Origin: an uncultured Treponema sp.
Lineage (GTDB): Bacteria; Spirochaetota; Spirochaetia; Treponematales; Treponemataceae
Direction: 5' to 3'
Assembly (NCBI RefSeq): GCF_938029485.1
Contig: NZ_CALHGC010000170.1
Coordinates: 1 to 6,692, forward strand
Length of the DNA: 6,692 nt
A program made the position numbers and the translations under genes. Position 1 is the stretch's first letter. Each line of letters opens with the position of its first letter. Below, piece by piece: positions 4,094 through 6,692 of this stretch. The notes beneath the pieces were generated by a model. It was not told the DNA's origin and searched no databases. It saw only the letters and a list, made by a program, of their open reading frames with translations.

Positions 4094-5929
4094 ATGAAAA
4101 AAGACACTGTTTCATCGTTCACAAATGCGGCGCGGTTGAGTTTGACCTTTAAAATCGGCGGGATCTTTTTGTGTTCGTTCGTAGTTTTTATTGCAGTCAT
4201 TTTGCCGTTAAGTGTTTATACCGTTGATTCTACTGCCCACACGGCGGTTCATAATATAGTAACAAAGCAGCTTCAATCATCTCTCAATATGGGGGCGGAA
4301 TATCTTCATACTTTATACGGAGATTTAAAAGCGGTAAACGGCGTTTTATATGGCAGTGAAAAACCCGTTGATCCGAGTGCGGTCGACACGCTGGCACAAA
4401 AGCTCGGAATTGAAGTTACTATTTTTGCCGCCGAAAACGGTGAATTTAAACGGATTATGACAACAATAAAAAATAGTGATGGAAGCACAGCCGTAGGTTC
4501 TTATTTGGAAAAAGGCGCTGCCTATGATGCCGTTTCGTCTAAAAACTCTTATGCCGGACGAACTAAAATATTAGGTAAGAACTTTATATCGGCGTATGTA
4601 CCGATAATGGTAAACGGCGTTGTCGATCATGTTGTCTTTACCGGCTCTCAGGTTGATGATATAGAAGAAATGATAAACAGCGGAATAAAAAAATCCGTTG
4701 TTTATATCATTTTAATTTCGCTATCCATTTTGCTTTTTGTTGTTATTATCAGCATTTTCATTGTTAAAAAAATAATTATAAAACCGATATCGAAAACGAT
4801 TACCGTATTTCAAGAGGTTGGAAACGGTGATTTGACGGTTAATGTGCCTTTACTCGGTAATGATGAACTTACCGATATGTCGGGGTATTTTAATCAAACA
4901 ATTGCAAAGATGAGAGATTCGTTGACATCAATTCATAACGGAGCAACTGAAATGCGAGCGGTTGGTATTCAACTTGCAAATAATATGACCGAAACGGCAA
5001 GCGCCGTACAGCAAATAACCACTAACATTGACGGGGTAAAACAGCAGGCAATGACGCAGGCTGCAAGTGTTAGCGAAACCGCCGCTACAGTGGAAGAAAT
5101 TATCCGCACTATCAAACAGCTGAACAGTGGCATTGAAGTCCAATCAAGCAGTGTTGCACTGTCTTCAAGTGCAATCGAACAAATGGTCGCAAATATTGCG
5201 TCAATAACGCAAACGCTGGATAAAACAAATGGGGTAATTAAAACGCTTGCAAGCGCCACTGCAGACGGCAAAGAAACGGTGTCTGGTGCAAACACGGTAA
5301 CACAGAAGATAGCCGAAGAGTCAGGCGGATTACTTGAAGCAAGTAATGTTATTCAACACATTGCAAGTCAAACGAATCTTTTGGCAATGAATGCCGCTAT
5401 CGAAGCAGCTCATGCAGGTGAGGCAGGTAAGGGCTTCGCCGTCGTTGCCGATGAAATTAGAAAGCTTGCCGAAGAATCGAGTATGCAAGGAAAAAACATC
5501 ACTACAACATTAAAATCATTAAGCAGTGAAATTCAGGCATTAAGAAATTCTGCGCAAACAGCGGAAGAAAAATTCAATATTATTTTCCAGTTATCGGAAC
5601 AAGTAAATGACATGAGCCACCGGCTGATGGAAGCTATGAGTGAACAAGAAAAAGGCAGCAAAGAGGTGCTTATTGCGATTAAGGATATCAATGCGGTAAC
5701 GGCAGAAGTACAAGCCGGTTCTGAACAAATGCTTAAAGGCGGAGAAGGCGTTGCGCAAGAAATGCGCAAGCTGGACGAACTTACCCGCATTATTTCCGGC
5801 AGTATGAACGAGATGGCTTCCGGAGCCGTACAAATAAGCAACACCGTCCAAGATGTCAACGAAATAACGCAAAAGAATAAGGCAAGTATTGAGCATCTGA
5901 CAAGAGAAGTAAATAAGTTTAAAGTATAG
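4094..5929 (+). CDS. Methyl-accepting chemotaxis protein with extracytoplasmic single-Cache sensor
   Basis: This gene encodes a 611-residue transmembrane chemoreceptor. The order of parts is: a short basic N-terminus; membrane helix 1 (about 21-43); a periplasmic sensor (about 45-198) with the sCache pattern LAQKLGIEVTIFAAENGEF, GSYLEKGAAYDAV, YAGRTKILGKNFISAYVPI and VVDHVVFTG; membrane helix 2 (about 201-224); a HAMP linker (about 225-280, with KPISK and GNGDLTV); and a long coiled-coil signalling domain. The hairpin tip that contacts CheA and CheW is intact at about 421-460 (SQTNLLAMNAAIEAAHAGEA then GKGFAVVADEIRKLAEE). No C-terminal CheR-tethering pentapeptide is seen. The ligand is unknown. 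GAGGAG (4081-4086) stands 7 nt before the ATG. The gene ends 5 nt before attC2 and is alone in its cassette. Confidence 0.95.
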   Translation: MKKDTVSSFTNAARLSLTFKIGGIFLCSFVVFIAVILPLSVYTVDSTAHTAVHNIVTKQLQSSLNMGAEYLHTLYGDLKAVNGVLYGSEKPVDPSAVDTLAQKLGIEVTIFAAENGEFKRIMTTIKNSDGSTAVGSYLEKGAAYDAVSSKNSYAGRTKILGKNFISAYVPIMVNGVVDHVVFTGSQVDDIEEMINSGIKKSVVYIILISLSILLFVVIISIFIVKKIIIKPISKTITVFQEVGNGDLTVNVPLLGNDELTDMSGYFNQTIAKMRDSLTSIHNGATEMRAVGIQLANNMTETASAVQQITTNIDGVKQQAMTQAASVSETAATVEEIIRTIKQLNSGIEVQSSSVALSSSAIEQMVANIASITQTLDKTNGVIKTLASATADGKETVSGANTVTQKIAEESGGLLEASNVIQHIASQTNLLAMNAAIEAAHAGEAGKGFAVVADEIRKLAEESSMQGKNITTTLKSLSSEIQALRNSAQTAEEKFNIIFQLSEQVNDMSHRLMEAMSEQEKGSKEVLIAIKDINAVTAEVQAGSEQMLKGGEGVAQEMRKLDELTRIISGSMNEMASGAVQISNTVQDVNEITQKNKASIEHLTREVNKFKV

Positions 5930-5934
5930 GTGGT

Positions 5935-5998
5935 GTCTAACACCCGCTTCAACCTGACATTGCCATTGAGTCAATGCAGGTTAAGCGAGAAGTTATAC
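5935..5998 (+). repeat. attC: Integron attC recombination site (attC2)
   Basis: R'' GTCTAAC (5935-5941, perfect RYYYAAC) and R' GTTATAC (5992-5998) enclose the hairpin. CGCTT (5945-5949) pairs with AAGCG (5983-5987), C5950 is unpaired, AACCTG (5951-5956) pairs with CAGGTT (5977-5982), A5957 is unpaired, and CATTG (5958-5962) pairs with CAATG (5972-5976). Identity with attC1 is complete over 27 bases from 5938 and over CAATGCAGGTTAAG; the loops and outer spacers differ. The loop also holds a competing small palindrome, CATTGA-G-TCAATG (5964-5976). Crossover is expected between G5992 and T5993. Confidence 0.88.
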
Positions 5999-6001
5999 GG
6001 A

Positions 6002-6017
6002 CGCCCGCATTGGGGCG
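6002..6017 (+). promoter_or_regulatory. GC-rich leader hairpin at the start of the third cassette
   Basis: A 5-bp stem CGCCC / GGGCG closes a 6-nt loop GCATTG. It begins exactly 10 nt after the crossover G5992, the same offset as the hairpin in the preceding cassette, and stands out as GC-rich in an AT-rich cassette. Its role is unknown. Confidence 0.4.
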
Positions 6018-6055
6018 CATTAAGAGATATGAAAGAATTGGAGTAGAAAATAATA

Positions 6056-6692
6056 ATGATACTTATAATAATCATTCCTTTATTGGTAATTTATATTCCT
6101 TTTCTTTTTAGTAAAAATGAAAACAGTAACTTATATTTCAAAATAATTATGATAGTATCAAATATAGGTTTAATGTTACTGTCATTTTTTTCTTTTCAAT
6201 TAACAAGGTGCCTTAGTTTTGTTGGAGTAATTGCATACTTGTATTTATGTATGCTAATTATAATTTTAAATATCCTGTTTGTTATAACAAACATTGTAAA
6301 ACAAAAGAATATAAGAAAATTATTTTTCTTATATTCTTTTGTTTTTTCTATTTTCTTTAGTTTCCTGATTATAAAAAATCAGGTATCTGAAAAAATTGCT
6401 TTAAAATTTGAATTTACAAAATATAAAAATGAACTTGACAGTTATATTATAAATAATGTAAACAATGAAAATATACGAATATTTGATAATTATATAGGAA
6501 TTATATGGGATCCTGGTTTTTTAGATAGTTATAGTGTTATAATTTATGATAAAAATAATAATTTAGATATTTTATATGATTCATCTGAAGAGATGTTTAA
6601 AGATAAAAAAATGTATCATGAGTTTAAAAAAGCTTTTGAATATGAAAAAATAGTCAATATAATAAAAATTGAAGATAATTATTACAGATGTA
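6056..6692 (+). CDS. Unrecognised AT-rich membrane protein (partial, C-terminus off the window)
   Basis: An open frame of 212 codons runs from ATG 6056 to the window edge without a stop. I do not recognise the family. The first ~110 residues hold about four membrane helices (MILIIIIPLLVIYIPFLF; IIMIVSNIGLMLLSFFSF; FVGVIAYLYLCMLIIILNI plus LFVIT; LFFLYSFVFSIFFSFLII). The rest is soluble, rich in Lys, Asn, Asp, Glu, Ile and Tyr, with WDPGFLDSYSVIIYDKNNNL as its most distinctive segment. GGAG (6040-6043) lies 12 nt before the ATG, and an in-frame TAG at 6044-6046 rules out a longer N-terminus from a standard start. Base composition is far more AT-rich than the rest of the window, suggesting a foreign source. 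It sits directly behind attC2, so it is probably cassette cargo. Confidence 0.7.
   Translation, partial: MILIIIIPLLVIYIPFLFSKNENSNLYFKIIMIVSNIGLMLLSFFSFQLTRCLSFVGVIAYLYLCMLIIILNILFVITNIVKQKNIRKLFFLYSFVFSIFFSFLIIKNQVSEKIALKFEFTKYKNELDSYIINNVNNENIRIFDNYIGIIWDPGFLDSYSVIIYDKNNNLDILYDSSEEMFKDKKMYHEFKKAFEYEKIVNIIKIEDNYYRC
6298..6345. repeat. Perfect 22-bp inverted repeat with 4-nt loop inside the coding sequence
   Basis: Positions 6298-6319 are the exact reverse complement of 6324-6345, separated by TTAT. The arms are nearly all A/T apart from two G:C pairs and one C:G pair. It encodes the end of one membrane helix, a short basic loop (KQKNIRK) and the start of the next helix. Such a long perfect stem is not expected by chance even in AT-rich DNA. 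Confidence 0.85.
6364..6383. repeat. Second intragenic hairpin, 7-bp stem
   Basis: CCTGATT (6364-6370) and AATCAGG (6377-6383) pair perfectly around a 6-nt A-rich loop, 19 bp downstream of the 22-bp hairpin in the same gene. It is short enough to be chance, but the pair of hairpins is notable. Confidence 0.5.

Larger units (their letters stand above)
4015..5992 (+). mobile_element. Complete integron gene cassette carrying a chemoreceptor gene
   Basis: This is the segment between the attC1 and attC2 crossover points, 1978 bp, with one gene in the same orientation as its attC. The first six bases, TTAGAC, joined to the final G would restore GTTAGAC, the exact complement of the R'' box GTCTAAC in attC2. 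That relation is required for a cassette that excises as a circle and indicates the present neighbours were joined by integrase action. It is large for a cassette, since most carry a gene of well under 1 kb. Confidence 0.8.
5993..6692 (+). mobile_element. Start of a third integron gene cassette (incomplete)
   Basis: The DNA beyond the attC2 crossover begins TTATAC and shifts sharply to AT-rich sequence carrying a new gene in the same orientation. If it is a cassette, its own attC beyond the window should carry an R'' box GTATAAC. Its right end is not visible. Confidence 0.6.

Noticed and set aside
4928..5974. Several minus-strand open frames opposite the chemoreceptor, the longest 139 codons
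   Set aside because: They arise from the repetitive Ser/Ala/Glu codon pattern of the coiled-coil domain, resemble no protein family and run into attC2.
5964..5998. An intrinsic terminator after the chemoreceptor
   Set aside because: The stem is fully explained by the attC2 fold and is not followed by a T tract.

Overview
The window looks like chromosomal DNA of an oral-type Treponema. The evidence is a minus-strand ECF-type transporter pair whose S component belongs to the Trep_Strep membrane family, a spirochaete-style chemoreceptor, and two copies of a 63-64 bp site built like the attC sites of the Treponema denticola chromosomal integron. The left half is moderately GC-rich for a treponeme, which would fit the T. 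vincentii/T. medium side of the genus better than T. denticola. The species assignment is inference.

Left part (1-3163), ordinary chromosome. The minus strand holds the start of an EcfT-like transmembrane coupling gene (1-375, cut by the window edge) and the gene before it, a Trep_Strep S component (379-996). On the plus strand lies a decayed brnTA toxin-antitoxin locus: the brnT toxin is a pseudogene (about 1112-1342), while the brnA antitoxin (1308-1583) is intact and has a promoter candidate with an inverted repeat over its -10. brnA converges on an AraC-family regulator (1580-2566, minus), and the two stop codons overlap. Divergent from the regulator is a half-size EamA/DMT transporter (2747-3163).

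Right part (about 3164-6692), integron gene cassettes without an integrase in view. A translationally coupled mazE-mazF pair ends in attC1 (3958-4020). A 611-residue methyl-accepting chemotaxis protein follows and ends in attC2 (5935-5998). A very AT-rich, unrecognised membrane-protein gene (6056 to the window end) comes after that. Both attC sites fold into the classical single-strand hairpin, with unpaired C and A on the top strand (G and T on the bottom strand). The R'' box of attC2 (GTCTAAC) is the exact complement of the junction G/TTAGAC that begins the same cassette, which is the signature of an intact excisable cassette. The chemoreceptor would therefore be carried on a 1978-bp mobile cassette (4015-5992).

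Points of most interest are the chemoreceptor cassette, the unresolved left edge of the mazEF cassette, hairpins at the same offset (+10) after both cassette junctions, a perfect 22-bp inverted repeat inside the last open reading frame, and the brnT remnant next to an intact brnA. No rRNA, tRNA, CRISPR array, transposase or integrase gene was seen.
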